Positions 27,639 to 35,869 of a stretch of DNA of 64,000 nucleotides are shown in pieces. The stretch covers positions 20,287 to 84,286 of the forward strand of contig DATBAK010000049.1 of assembly GCA_036271555.1 (NCBI GenBank), in the 5' to 3' direction. How positions within the stretch are numbered: position 1 is the first letter of the stretch; every line of letters starts with the position of its first letter. A model generated the notes under the pieces. That model was not told where the DNA came from and did not search any database. It worked only from the letters and a program-made list of their open reading frames with translations. The translations under genes were made by a program, and so were the position numbers. The stretch is from Acidimicrobiia bacterium (GTDB lineage Bacteria; Actinomycetota; Acidimicrobiia; IMCC26256; PALSA-610).

Positions 27639-28049
27639 GTGCCACCTGCGAGGAAGATGTCGGTCGCGCACAAAGCCGCGCTTGCGAAGGGTCGCGAGCA
27701 GGCGAATGCGGTGCGCGCCTATTTGGAGGCGTTGGAGGCGAACCGGCCCAAGCGGGGTCGCAAACGGACGCCCGAGTCGATCGCGAAACGAATCGCGACG
27801 ATCGACGCGCAGTACGAGACCGCCGGCTCGCTCACCGCGCTGCAGTTGTTGCAAGAACGCAAGAATCTCGAGACCGAGTTGCGCGTCATGGAGCGCGACT
27901 CCGCGCCCGATCTCGATCGGTTGCAGCGCGCGTTCGTGAAGCATGCGCGCGCGTACGGCGAGGCGAAGGGCATCGAGCACGCGACGTGGCGCGAGATCGG
28001 TGTCTCCGCCGACCTGCTGCGCGAGGCGGGAATCACGCGCGGGCGCTGA
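27639..28049 (+). CDS. Conserved small basic protein of unknown function
   Basis: The 136-residue protein begins MPPARKMSVAHKAALAKGRE, then has a basic RPKRGRKRTPESI stretch that resembles an AT-hook, a predicted coiled-coil helix (LLQERKNLETELRVMERD) and a C-terminal part with WREIGVSADLLREAGI that looks like a helix-turn-helix half. I recall similar proteins in many actinobacteria without known function; a DNA-binding or chromatin-like role is only a guess. The GTG start is preceded by GACGAAGGGA, a good SD, and by TAGTCT at 27600-27605 as a possible -10. It faces the large repeat protein gene. Confidence 0.8.
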   Translation: MPPARKMSVAHKAALAKGREQANAVRAYLEALEANRPKRGRKRTPESIAKRIATIDAQYETAGSLTALQLLQERKNLETELRVMERDSAPDLDRLQRAFVKHARAYGEAKGIEHATWREIGVSADLLREAGITRGR

Positions 28050-28056
28050 ACCCGAC

Positions 28057-28083
28057 GCGCGTCAGTCGCGCGTCAGTCGCGCG
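28057..28083. repeat. 11-bp tandem duplication at a gene end
   Basis: GCGCGTCAGTC occurs twice in a row followed by GCGCG. It spans the stop codon of the minus-strand repeat protein gene (28073-28075) and the gap to the convergent gene. Probably recent slippage. Confidence 0.6.
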
Positions 28084-30223
28084 CCATCCCGACGACGGGC
28101 TCGGCGAGCTTCGTCGCGCCCGTGGAGCCGCGGAACGTCGCGTCGCCGAAGGAGAAGATGCCGCCGTCCGAGGCGGCGAGCCAGTAGCCGTGGCCGCTCG
28201 GTGTGCGGGCCATGCCGACGATCGGCGCCGCGAGCTTGATCGCGCCGGTCGAGCCGCGGAACGTCGCGTCGCCGAAGGAGAAGATGCCGCCGTCGGATGC
28301 GACGAGCCAGTAGCCGTGGCCACTTGGCGTCCGTTCCATGCCGACGATCGGTGCGTGCAGGTGCAGCGCGCCCGTTGATCCGTGGAAGGCGGCGTCGCCG
28401 AAGCTGAAGATGCCGCCGTCGGATGCGACGAGCCAGTAGCCGTGGCCGCTCGGTGTGCGGGCCATGCCGACGATCGGCGCCGCGAGCCTCATCGCGCCGG
28501 TCGAGCCTCGGAAGACCGCATCACCGAACGAGAAGATGCCGCCGTCCGAAGCGACGAGCCAATAGCCCGCATTGCTCGGCGTCGATGCCATTCCGACGAT
28601 CGGCGCCGCGAGACGCAGGTCGCCCGTCGAGCCCTCGAACGGCCGGTTGAACGCGAAGATCCCGCCGTCCGACGCGACCAGCCAGTAGCCGGGGCCACCC
28701 GTGCCCGCCATGCCCACGATCGGACGGTTGAGCGGGAGGTTGCCGGTCGAGCCGCAGAACGGCGCGCCGCCGAACGAGAAGATCCCGCCGTCCCGCGCGA
28801 CGAGCCAATAGCCGGTGTGACTCGACTGCTGCTTGCACGTCGACGGCAACGGCGCAGGCGGCGCCGGCGGGGGAACGCCCTGCGGTCCCGCGTATGCGGT
28901 CACGCCCGCGTCGGTTCCGATGAGGAGGAGGCCGAGCGCGCTCGACGGTGACGCGAAGTGCGGCACCGCGCCGAGCGCGTATGTCGCGAGCGTTCCGCCG
29001 GTCGCGGGGTTCAGCGCGTACATCGTGCCGCCCGGCCACGCGACCGACCACAGCGCGCCGCCCGCGAGGATCGGCGGGCCCGCGGTGCTCACTGCCGGCC
29101 CGGCCCATCCGAGCGCCGCCGAGTGGTGCCCGGCATCGATGTTCACCTCGCGCACGCGCTCCTGACACGGGACGAAGAGATGACTGCCGTCGAACGCGGT
29201 GCCGCCGAGCGCGTTGCCCGTGCAGACCGTCAGCGAGTCGAGCTCCGCGAGGTTGGTCGTCGACAGCAGGTAGCCGACGTGCTGCTTGCCGACCTCGAAG
29301 ATCATGTTGTTGCCGACGAGCGATGGACCCGACGAGCCGAGGTCCTCGTCGTCGACTGCGTTCGTGCCCGAGAAGTTGGCGATCCGGTGCAGCGTGGGAT
29401 CGAGCTTGAGGACGCTCTCGCCGTAGTCGCCCGTGCCCGTGACCGCGTTCGGGTTGCCGGTCGCGACATAGACATTGCCGGACCCGTCGATCGACGGTCC
29501 GTTCGTCGCCCAGATCGCGCCGAGACCCGTGTGCGGCGTCGGGTCGAACGACACCTTGCCCGCGCCGGACTCGGTGACCGACACGACCCAACCGTGATAC
29601 GGACCGCAGTCACCGGCGTAGCCGCCGAAGCCGACGTACACGCGCCCGTTGCCGAGTACGAGTCCCGCGCGCTGCTGGATGTAGAGCGGGTTCTGTGCGG
29701 TGCTCGGCGGGTCGACGTTCACCGACAGCACGACGTTGCCCGTGTAGACGTCGAGCGCGACGAGCTGATGGTGAATGACGCGGTTCGCGTCCTGGTTCGC
29801 GGCGACGACGAACACCTCGTGACGCGCGGTGTCGACCACCGGCGTCGATGTGATGCCGAGCGGATCGATGTCACCGCAGCCGACCTGCGCGACGACGCCG
29901 GTCACCGGGGTGCCGACGTGATTGCGCCAGAGGATGTGTCCGTCGTGCGCGTCGAGCGCGTACACGGTGTCGTTCTCGGTCGCCGTGATGACGCGACCCG
30001 CGAAGACGACCGGTTGGGCGTAGACGTTCTGGTCGAGTCCCGTCGTCCACGCGTGGTGCGCGGGAAGCAGCGCGGGCGCGGTCGTGTCGACGCCGGTGTG
30101 CTGCGCGTTGCCGTGGTACTGCGGCCACGTGCTCGCGGCCTGCGCGACGCTCGCGTTCGCGAACACGGTCAAGAGCGCAGCTGCGAGCACGACGGCACGC
30201 GTGAGCCCCGGGCGGCGGGTCAT
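28073..30223 (-). CDS. Secreted PQQ-type beta-propeller protein with six GYWLVASDGG repeats
   Basis: The 716-residue protein has a signal peptide (AVVLAAALLTVFANASVAQA). The N-terminal part up to about residue 460 is a PQQ/quinoprotein-like propeller: it begins WPQYHGNAQHTGVD and has YALDAHDGHILW-type blades. A Pro-rich linker is followed by six repeats of about 36 residues with the core GYWLVASDGGIFSFGDA, then GSTG and PIVGMA. The second repeat has lost part of its core. Such repeats are frequent in Acidimicrobiia secreted proteins and probably also form a propeller. No catalytic residues are evident; a binding or surface role is likely. The start ATG lacks an obvious SD. Confidence 0.88.
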   Translation of the reverse strand: MTRRPGLTRAVVLAAALLTVFANASVAQAASTWPQYHGNAQHTGVDTTAPALLPAHHAWTTGLDQNVYAQPVVFAGRVITATENDTVYALDAHDGHILWRNHVGTPVTGVVAQVGCGDIDPLGITSTPVVDTARHEVFVVAANQDANRVIHHQLVALDVYTGNVVLSVNVDPPSTAQNPLYIQQRAGLVLGNGRVYVGFGGYAGDCGPYHGWVVSVTESGAGKVSFDPTPHTGLGAIWATNGPSIDGSGNVYVATGNPNAVTGTGDYGESVLKLDPTLHRIANFSGTNAVDDEDLGSSGPSLVGNNMIFEVGKQHVGYLLSTTNLAELDSLTVCTGNALGGTAFDGSHLFVPCQERVREVNIDAGHHSAALGWAGPAVSTAGPPILAGGALWSVAWPGGTMYALNPATGGTLATYALGAVPHFASPSSALGLLLIGTDAGVTAYAGPQGVPPPAPPAPLPSTCKQQSSHTGYWLVARDGGIFSFGGAPFCGSTGNLPLNRPIVGMAGTGGPGYWLVASDGGIFAFNRPFEGSTGDLRLAAPIVGMASTPSNAGYWLVASDGGIFSFGDAVFRGSTGAMRLAAPIVGMARTPSGHGYWLVASDGGIFSFGDAAFHGSTGALHLHAPIVGMERTPSGHGYWLVASDGGIFSFGDATFRGSTGAIKLAAPIVGMARTPSGHGYWLAASDGGIFSFGDATFRGSTGATKLAEPVVGMARD
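28076..28826 (-). repeat. Six tandem coding repeats (about 108 bp each)
   Basis: This stretch encodes the six GYWLVASDGG-type repeats at the C-terminus of the propeller protein. Repeats 3-6 are highly similar at DNA level, suggesting recent expansion or gene conversion, while repeats 1 and 2 are diverged. Confidence 0.8.
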
Positions 30224-30274
30224 CGGAGTTCAGTGTGCCCGGGCGTGATCGGGCCGCAAACGGGCTCGGTCGGA

Positions 30275-31033
30275 TCAGACCCGGGTGAGCGTGGTGCGGG
30301 GGTGGCGGCCGTCGACGTAGCCGATGAACGGCGGTGAGATGTTGTAGCCGAGCAGCTCCTGCAGCCGTTCCGGCAGCGTCGCGACGACGGCCGGCGGCAC
30401 CGCGAGGACGTGGTTCTCGACCGGCCGCAGCCACGACACGGCGTAGTGCAACACGACACCCGTTCGCGATTGCGGAGTGTGATTCGCGCCGCCGCCGTGC
30501 CACAGGCTGCCGAGGTAGAGCAGCGCGGCACCCGCGGGCAGCGTGACGGCCGTGACCGCGTCGTCCGGAGTGGGAAAGCGGTCGGTCCAACGATGGCTGC
30601 CGTCGACGATGCGCGTCGCGCCGTTGTCGACAGTGAAGTCGTCGAGCGGCCACATGACGTTGACGACCAGCTCCGCGTGCGGCCGCGGGATCGGATAGAT
30701 CGCGTCGTCGGGGTGCAGCGGTTGGTCGACCTCGCCGGGACCGATCTCGATGCCTGTCGGCGCGCTCAGCTGGTAGTGGTGGAGTACGCGGTCGAGCACC
30801 GACAGCACGAGCGGATGCGTCGCCGCGCCGTCGAACGCGCGCGTCTTGGCGAACAGGGCGTAGACGCGCCGGGTGCGGTGGCCTTCGAAGTCGTCCCGGC
30901 CGAACGGGGTCGACGCGATGATGTCGGCGAGCTCGGCGCGGGCCCGTGCGAGCGCGTCGGGCTCGAGCGCGTCGTCCACGACCGCCCAGCCGATGTCGGC
31001 GAGGCGCTCGGAGATCTCGTCCGCGGTGTCCAT
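30275..31033 (-). CDS. Phytanoyl-CoA dioxygenase (PhyH) family protein
   Basis: The 252-residue protein is a 2-oxoglutarate/Fe(II)-dependent dioxygenase of the PhyH family: the iron ligands are His107 and Asp109 in LHPDD and the distal His in GSLWHGGGANHT (near residue 179), with Arg190 in SRTGVVLHY for 2-oxoglutarate. It opens with DIGWAVVDDALEPDAL. Substrate unknown. The SD GGGGAAGG lies just before the ATG. It is divergent from a PadR regulator gene, with two similar palindromes in the shared 58-bp region, so the regulator probably controls it. Confidence 0.92.
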   Translation of the reverse strand: MDTADEISERLADIGWAVVDDALEPDALARARAELADIIASTPFGRDDFEGHRTRRVYALFAKTRAFDGAATHPLVLSVLDRVLHHYQLSAPTGIEIGPGEVDQPLHPDDAIYPIPRPHAELVVNVMWPLDDFTVDNGATRIVDGSHRWTDRFPTPDDAVTAVTLPAGAALLYLGSLWHGGGANHTPQSRTGVVLHYAVSWLRPVENHVLAVPPAVVATLPERLQELLGYNISPPFIGYVDGRHPRTTLTRV

Positions 31034-31040
31034 CGCAACC

Positions 31041-31085
31041 TTCCCCAAGGGAATATGCTGGTGGAGCCTAACCCTCCCTAGGGGA
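31041..31085. promoter_or_regulatory. Paired palindromic operators between phyH and padR genes
   Basis: TTCCCCAAGGGAA (31041-31053) and CTCCCTAGGGGAA (31073-31085) share the pattern YTCCC-N-A-GGGAA and have centres 32 bp apart, three helical turns. CATATT on the minus strand between them is a likely -10 for the PhyH gene. Position and spacing suggest binding of two regulator dimers on one face. Confidence 0.65.
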
Positions 31086-31091
31086 ATGTCA

Positions 31092-31646
31092 ATGACGCGA
31101 CCGTCGACCCCGGATCTGAACGCGACCCAAGGCGCGCTGCTCGGGTTCCTGCACCGTGGCCAGAAGACGGGCTGGGACCTGCTCCAGGAGGCGGCCGCGG
31201 GCCTGGCCCGGTTCTGGAACGTCACGTCGAGCCACGTGTACCGGGAGCTCAAGACGCTCGAGGACCGCGGCCTCATCCGCGCGCGCGAGCGGGGCACCCG
31301 CGCTCGGCGTCCGTACGAGATCACCGCGCGCGGACGAACCGCCTTCGCGACCTGGATCGCACAGGACCCGGGTCCGGAGCAGATCCGCATCCCGTTGCTC
31401 GTGTCGCTCTGGTTCGCGGAGCACCTCGATGACGCGACCGTCGCCGGTTTCGTCGCGAGCCATCGGGAGATGCACGAGTCCCGCCTCGCGGAGTACCGCG
31501 CGGTCGAGGGGCAACTCGTCCACGGCGACCCTCACGTGCGCGCGGTGGTGCAGTTCGGCATCGCGTACGAGGAGGCGTCCCTCGAATGGCTCGCGTCGCT
31601 GCCGGCGGAGCTTTCCGGGCGCGCGCGCTCCGCTCGCCGCGACTGA
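31092..31646 (+). CDS. PadR family transcriptional regulator
   Basis: The 184-residue protein has the PadR winged helix (ALLGFLHRGQKTGWDLLQEA, then FWNVTSSHVYRELKTLEDRGLI and a basic wing RERGTRARRPYEIT) and a C-terminal Vir-like helical domain with SLEWLASLP. PadR proteins repress detoxification or catabolic genes and respond to phenolic or other hydrophobic ligands. Two ATGs two codons apart (31086, 31092) are possible. The operator ends directly at the start, so translation may begin near the mRNA 5' end. It is divergent from the PhyH gene. Confidence 0.9.
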   Translation: MTRPSTPDLNATQGALLGFLHRGQKTGWDLLQEAAAGLARFWNVTSSHVYRELKTLEDRGLIRARERGTRARRPYEITARGRTAFATWIAQDPGPEQIRIPLLVSLWFAEHLDDATVAGFVASHREMHESRLAEYRAVEGQLVHGDPHVRAVVQFGIAYEEASLEWLASLPAELSGRARSARRD

Positions 31647-31696
31647 CGCCTCGAGGCGGCCGACGACTCGGATCAGCCGGCTCGCGGTCGAAGCGA

Positions 31697-31702
31697 TACG
31701 TT
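31697..31702 (+). promoter_or_regulatory. Putative -10 box of the second padR gene
   Basis: TACGTT, 7 nt before the GTG at 31710, without an SD; leaderless spacing. Confidence 0.5.
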
Positions 31703-31709
31703 CACGCGC

Positions 31710-32243
31710 GTGGTGTCGCGAGCCCATCGGGCCGAGCTCTCGCTGACCGAGTGGACCGTGCTCGGTGTCGTCGCCGAGCGCCCGACGCACGGTTGGCCGG
31801 TCGTGCAGGAGCTCGCGCCCGAGGGCGCGATCGGTCGCATCTGGACCGTGTCGCGCCCGCTCGTCTACCGCGCGCTCGCGACGCTGACCGTCGGGGGTCT
31901 CATCGAGGAGTGCGGCGAGGTCGAGGGCGCGCGCGGGCCGCGCCGCACGATCGTGCGGGCGACGCGCGCGGGGCGCGCCGCGCTGCGGTGGTGGCTCGAC
32001 GAGCCCGTCGACCACGTGCGGGAGGTGCGGAGCACGCTGCTCGTGAAGCTCGCGCTGCGGGAGCGCGCGGGGCGCGATTCGTCCGCCCTCATCGACCGTC
32101 AGCTCGACCGCCTCGAGCCCGTGTTGGCGGCCGTCACGCGCCGGGGGTCGCACGGTGGCTTCGACGCGGTGCTCGGCAGCTGGCGCCGCGAGCAGGCGCT
32201 CGCGGTCCGGCGCTTCCTCCGGGCCCAAGCGGACACGTCCTGA
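31710..32243 (+). CDS. PadR family transcriptional regulator, second
   Basis: The 177-residue protein has a PadR-type winged helix (LSLTEWTVLGVVAERPTHGWPVVQEL split over two helices, then VSRPLVYRALATLTVGGLIEE) and a helical C-terminal half with LLVKLALRERAG. It differs clearly from the PadR encoded just upstream, so this is not a recent tandem duplication. The following SDR and cyclase genes are on the same strand 51 nt away and may be its targets. The GTG start is supported by the -10 hexamer at leaderless spacing. Confidence 0.88.
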   Translation: MVSRAHRAELSLTEWTVLGVVAERPTHGWPVVQELAPEGAIGRIWTVSRPLVYRALATLTVGGLIEECGEVEGARGPRRTIVRATRAGRAALRWWLDEPVDHVREVRSTLLVKLALRERAGRDSSALIDRQLDRLEPVLAAVTRRGSHGGFDAVLGSWRREQALAVRRFLRAQADTS

Positions 32244-32294
32244 CCGCTCGCGCGTACGCTCCGCCCGCATCGAGATGACGGAAGCGGGGGCTGC

Positions 32295-33107
32295 GTGAGC
32301 AGGTTCGCGGGCAAGGTCGCCATCGTCACCGGCGGCGGATCGGGGATCGGGCGCGCCACGGCGCGGCGGCTGGCGTCGGAAGGCGCGGCGGTGACCGTCG
32401 CCGACCTGCGGTTCGAGGCCGCGGAACAGGTCGTCACGGAGATCGCCGAGGCGGGCGGCAGTGCGCGCGCGCAGGCCGTCGACGTCGCCGATGTCGACGC
32501 GGTCGCGGCGATGGTGCACGACACGGTCACCGCGTTCGGCGGGCTCGACGTGCTGCACAACAACGCGGCCGCCCTCGACCAGAACGCGCGCGACCAGGAC
32601 GTCGTGACCATGGACCTCGACACGTGGCACCGCGTGCTCGACGTCAACCTCACCGGCGCGTTGCTCGGCTGCCGGTTCGCGATCCCCGCGATGCTCGAAC
32701 GCGGCCGCGGCGCGATCGTGAACACCGCGTCCGCGGCCGCGTACTACGGCGGCACGTCGTTGCTCGCGTACAGCACCTCGAAGGCCGGCCTCGTCGCGCT
32801 CACGCGGAACGTCGCGACCGCATACGGCGAGCGCGGGATCCGCTGCAATGCGGTCGCACCCGGCGTCGTCGTCGCGCGCGAAGCGCAGGACGCGCTCGGC
32901 GGCCCGATGAGCGACCGCCTGCGCCGCTACACGACGAGTCATCTCATCGGCCGGCTCGGCTATCCCGAGGAGGTCGCGGCTGCGGTCGTCTTCCTCGCGT
33001 CCGAGGACGCGGCGTTCATCACCGGCGAGACTCTGCGCGTCGACGGCGGCTTCACCGCGCACACGCCGACCTACGCGACCGACCGCGAGCTCGAGCGGAA
33101 GGGCTGA
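32295..33107 (+). CDS. Short-chain dehydrogenase/reductase (SDR)
   Basis: The 270-residue classical SDR has the cofactor motif TGGGSGIGRATARRL, NNAA motif, active-site Ser in IVNTASAAAYYGG and the YSTSK motif (Tyr and Lys). The ASDLR-like DLRF after the second strand suggests NAD preference. It likely oxidises a secondary alcohol or reduces a ketone; substrate unknown. The GTG start follows a GGGGG-rich stretch. It ends 1 nt before the start of the cyclase-family gene, so the two are co-transcribed and probably act in one pathway. A TACGCT hexamer at about 32251 may be its promoter. Confidence 0.92.
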   Translation: MSRFAGKVAIVTGGGSGIGRATARRLASEGAAVTVADLRFEAAEQVVTEIAEAGGSARAQAVDVADVDAVAAMVHDTVTAFGGLDVLHNNAAALDQNARDQDVVTMDLDTWHRVLDVNLTGALLGCRFAIPAMLERGRGAIVNTASAAAYYGGTSLLAYSTSKAGLVALTRNVATAYGERGIRCNAVAPGVVVAREAQDALGGPMSDRLRRYTTSHLIGRLGYPEEVAAAVVFLASEDAAFITGETLRVDGGFTAHTPTYATDRELERKG

Positions 33108-33108
33108 C

Positions 33109-34107
33109 GTGCGCGACATCCCCGACGGCGCGTTCGCAGGTTGGGAGCCGCCCGACTATCGCGTCGACACCGAAGGCAAGGTCGTCGGCGCGACGCCCGG
33201 CGAGCCCAACAACTGGAGACGTTGGGGCGACAACGACCAGATCGGCACGGCCAACCTCCTCTCCGCCGAGCGCGTCGCGGCCGCGGCCGCGCTCGTGAAG
33301 ACCGGCAAGCGGTTCTCGCTCGCGCTGCCGATCGGATTGCCGACTCCGGGCGGCTACCGCTCCGAGCCGCTGCACTTCTACGGGATGGCCGCGGGAGACG
33401 CGGTGCTCGGCGGCGGGCGCGGGGGAGCGGCGTTCCCGACGTCGGACGACTACATCGTGATGGCGTTGCAGGCATCGACGCAGATCGACGGCTTCGGTCA
33501 CGTCGGCGGCGACGGCACCCTCTACAACGGCTACTGGGCCGGGCTCGTCACCGCGTCGAGCCGCGCGCAGCGGCTCGGCATCCACAAGCTCGCGTCGGGG
33601 ATCGTGGGCCGCGCCGTCGTGCTCGACGTCGCCCGCCATCTCGGTGTCGAGCACGTGGAGGTCGGATTCGGGATCGGACCCGACGAGCTCGACGGCGCGG
33701 CCGCGGCGCACGGTGTCGACGTGCGCGCCGGCGACATCGTGCTCGTGCACACCGGGCATCTCGAGTGGAAGCGCAACCTGCGCGCGAGCGATCCCGACGC
33801 GCGGACGCGCCACGAGCCCGGCATCTCGATGCGCGCGATCCCGTGGCTGCACGATCACGACGTCGCGATGATCGCGACCGACACCGCCGCGTGCCAGGTC
33901 GTGCCGGCCGAGAACGGCGCGCCGTTCCTCACGTGGCACGTCGCCGCGCTGCGCGACCTCGGTCTGCTCGTCGGCGAGCTGTTCGACCTGCGCGAGCTGG
34001 CGCAGGACTGCGCGACCGACGGCGTGCACGAAGGGTTCTTCGTCGCGGCGCCGCTGCCCGTCGTCGGCGGCAGCGGATCGCCGCTCAATCCGATCGTCAT
34101 GAAATAA
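33109..34107 (+). CDS. Cyclase family (kynurenine formamidase-like) hydrolase
   Basis: The 332-residue protein belongs to the metal-dependent cyclase/KynB-like family: it has WRRWGDNDQIGTANLL near the N-terminus, QIDGFGHVGG with the H-x-G-x-D type metal site slightly altered (DGFGHV), and DIVLVHTGHLEWK later. Family members hydrolyse amide or ester bonds using zinc or manganese. The canonical HxGTHxDxP motif of KynB is not complete here, as is common for the long actinobacterial subgroup. The GTG start lies 1 nt after the SDR stop. The 90-nt gap that follows holds copy B of the hairpin element. Confidence 0.88.
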   Translation: MRDIPDGAFAGWEPPDYRVDTEGKVVGATPGEPNNWRRWGDNDQIGTANLLSAERVAAAAALVKTGKRFSLALPIGLPTPGGYRSEPLHFYGMAAGDAVLGGGRGGAAFPTSDDYIVMALQASTQIDGFGHVGGDGTLYNGYWAGLVTASSRAQRLGIHKLASGIVGRAVVLDVARHLGVEHVEVGFGIGPDELDGAAAAHGVDVRAGDIVLVHTGHLEWKRNLRASDPDARTRHEPGISMRAIPWLHDHDVAMIATDTAACQVVPAENGAPFLTWHVAALRDLGLLVGELFDLRELAQDCATDGVHEGFFVAAPLPVVGGSGSPLNPIVMK

Positions 34108-34126
34108 CGGAGCCGGTGAGCGTTCG

Positions 34127-34180
34127 GCTCGAGGACGGAACGCGAGCTTCCGTGCCGAATCGAGCGAGCATGCGACCATG
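34127..34180 (+). repeat. Hairpin-plus-tail intergenic element, copy B
   Basis: GCTCGA (34127-34132) can pair with TCGAGC (34160-34165), and inside it ACGGAA (34135-34140) with TTCCGT (34148-34153). The tail GAGCATGCGACCATG follows. Positions 34150-34180 match copy A (20771-20801) at 26 of 31 bases although the stem sequences differ. It ends 17 nt before the TTG start of the next gene. Confidence 0.55.
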
Positions 34181-34197
34181 AAAATAAGGGAGACGCG

Positions 34198-35307
34198 TTG
34201 AGAACACCCATCTGCGACCGGCTCGGGATCGAGTTCCCACTGTTCGCCTTCTCACACTGCCGCGATGTCGTCGCCGCGGTCACGAACGCGGGCGGCTACG
34301 GCGTGCTCGGTGCGCTCGCCTTCAGTCCCGACCAGCTCGAGATCGAGCTGACGTGGATCGACGAGCACGTGAAGGGCAAGCCGTACGGCGTCGACTTCGC
34401 GATGCCGGAGAAGTTCGTCGGCAAGGGCGAGGACTTCGATTTCGCCTCGCTCGAGTCGATGGTCCCCGTCGCGCACCGGGAGTACGTCGAGCAGGTGCTC
34501 GCCGAGTTCGACGTGCCGCCGTTGCCGGAGGGCGTCGACGGCGTGATGAAGGCCGCGGGTCTCGGTGTCGAGCTGGAAGGCCCGGGCCAGGTCGAGATCG
34601 CGCTGCGGCACCCGGTGTCGATGCTCGTGAACGCGCTCGGTCCGCCGCCGGAGTACGCGGTCGAGGCCGCGCACGCGAAGGGTGTGCTCGTCGGCGCGCT
34701 CTCGGGAGCGACTCGGCACGCGCAACGCAACCTCGAGCGCGGCGTCGACGTGATCATCGCCCAGGGCACCGAAGCCGGCGGGCACACCGGCGAGATCTCG
34801 ACGATGGTGCTCGTCCCCGAGATCGTCGACACGGTCGGACCCGACGTTCCCGTGCTCGCCGCCGGCGGCATCGGCCGCGGCCGGCAGATGGCCGCGGCGA
34901 TCGCGCTCGGCGCGCAGGGCGCGTGGACCGGCTCGATCTGGCTCACGGTTGCGGAGTCCGACACCGAGCCGTGGGTCATCGAGAATCTGCTCGCGGCAGG
35001 CTTCGGCGACACCGTGCGCTCGCGCTCGATGACGGGCAAGCCCGCGCGCCAGCTGAAGACCGAGTGGACCGCAGCGTGGGAACGAGCGGACGCGCCCGAC
35101 CCGCTCCCGATGCCGTTGCAGGGGATTCTCTATGCGCCCGCGGCGCACCGCTTCATGCGCGCGCAGTCGCGACCGCTGTCGGGGTCGCCGGTCGGGCAGA
35201 TCGTCGGGCGCATGAACCAGGTGCGCGCCGCGAAGGACGTCGTCTACGACATCGTCGAGGAGTGGATCGAGACGACCCAGAAGATGTGTGACGACTCGGG
35301 CGACTGA
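34198..35307 (+). CDS. Nitronate monooxygenase/2-nitropropane dioxygenase-like flavoprotein
   Basis: The 369-residue protein begins RTPICDRLGIEFPLFAFSHC, the typical start of FMN-dependent NMO-type TIM barrels, and has GTEAGGHTGEISTMVLVPEIVD with the catalytic His region and VLAAGGIGRGRQMAAAIALGAQG for phosphate binding of FMN. It may oxidise nitronates or act as an enoyl-ACP reductase-like enzyme. TTG at 34198 is the start, decided by AAGGGAG at 34186-34192; the ATG at 34178 is out of frame. Middle residues 60-120 are longer than in bacterial NMOs, with an inserted acidic segment. Confidence 0.9.
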   Translation: MRTPICDRLGIEFPLFAFSHCRDVVAAVTNAGGYGVLGALAFSPDQLEIELTWIDEHVKGKPYGVDFAMPEKFVGKGEDFDFASLESMVPVAHREYVEQVLAEFDVPPLPEGVDGVMKAAGLGVELEGPGQVEIALRHPVSMLVNALGPPPEYAVEAAHAKGVLVGALSGATRHAQRNLERGVDVIIAQGTEAGGHTGEISTMVLVPEIVDTVGPDVPVLAAGGIGRGRQMAAAIALGAQGAWTGSIWLTVAESDTEPWVIENLLAAGFGDTVRSRSMTGKPARQLKTEWTAAWERADAPDPLPMPLQGILYAPAAHRFMRAQSRPLSGSPVGQIVGRMNQVRAAKDVVYDIVEEWIETTQKMCDDSGD

Positions 35308-35338
35308 GCTTTCGGTCGCGCTCGCTGGTCGTGCTGCA

Positions 35339-35869
35339 CTACGCGTGACCGACGTCGTGCAGGTGGTGGATCGGGTCGTGGATGAAGTAGCGCGCGAACG
35401 ACTCGACGGTGAAGTGCGCGCCGTCGCTGCGCGTTCCCGTGCGCGTCCACTGCTCGCCGCGCACGCCGTCGAAGTGCTCCGCGAGCTGCGCCGCGGCGGC
35501 GACGAGCTCGTCGGCGACGATGTCGGGGTCCTGCTCCCCGTAGCGCTCGGCCACCGCGGTTGCGTCCTGGTCCCAGTTCGCGTACTGCGGCGCGTCCTCG
35601 GCGAGCATGCGGGCGAGACGCTCGTCGTAGATGCGAAATACGTCCCGCACGTGGCACGCGTACTCGAGCGGTGACCACACGTCGGGACGCGGGCGCCGCG
35701 CTCTTCCTGCGCCGCGGAGCACCTGCTGCCACGACGCCGCGTTGGTGAGGATCGTCGAGCCGACGAGCTCACGGTCGAACGCGCGCGCGTCGAAACCGCA
35801 GTCGTCGCAGCGCCGCTCGAGCACCCACGTCCAGTCTTTGGAGTCGGGAACGATGTCCGGCGCGGTCAC
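35339..35869 (-). CDS. DinB superfamily protein
   Basis: The 176-residue protein has a DinB-type four-helix bundle: VWSPLEYACHVRDVFRIYDERL with a metal His, LAEHFDGV, and FARYFIHDPIHHLHDVGH with the further His residues at the C-terminus. The three-His metal site is thus likely complete. Family members include mycothiol- or bacillithiol-dependent transferases. Its N-terminus has a CxxC (CDDC) that resembles a small zinc knuckle. The GTG start overlaps the MFS stop as GTGA, so it is co-translated with the drug exporter and might conjugate the same compound to a thiol; that link is inference. Confidence 0.85.
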   Translation of the reverse strand: MTAPDIVPDSKDWTWVLERRCDDCGFDARAFDRELVGSTILTNAASWQQVLRGAGRARRPRPDVWSPLEYACHVRDVFRIYDERLARMLAEDAPQYANWDQDATAVAERYGEQDPDIVADELVAAAAQLAEHFDGVRGEQWTRTGTRSDGAHFTVESFARYFIHDPIHHLHDVGHA

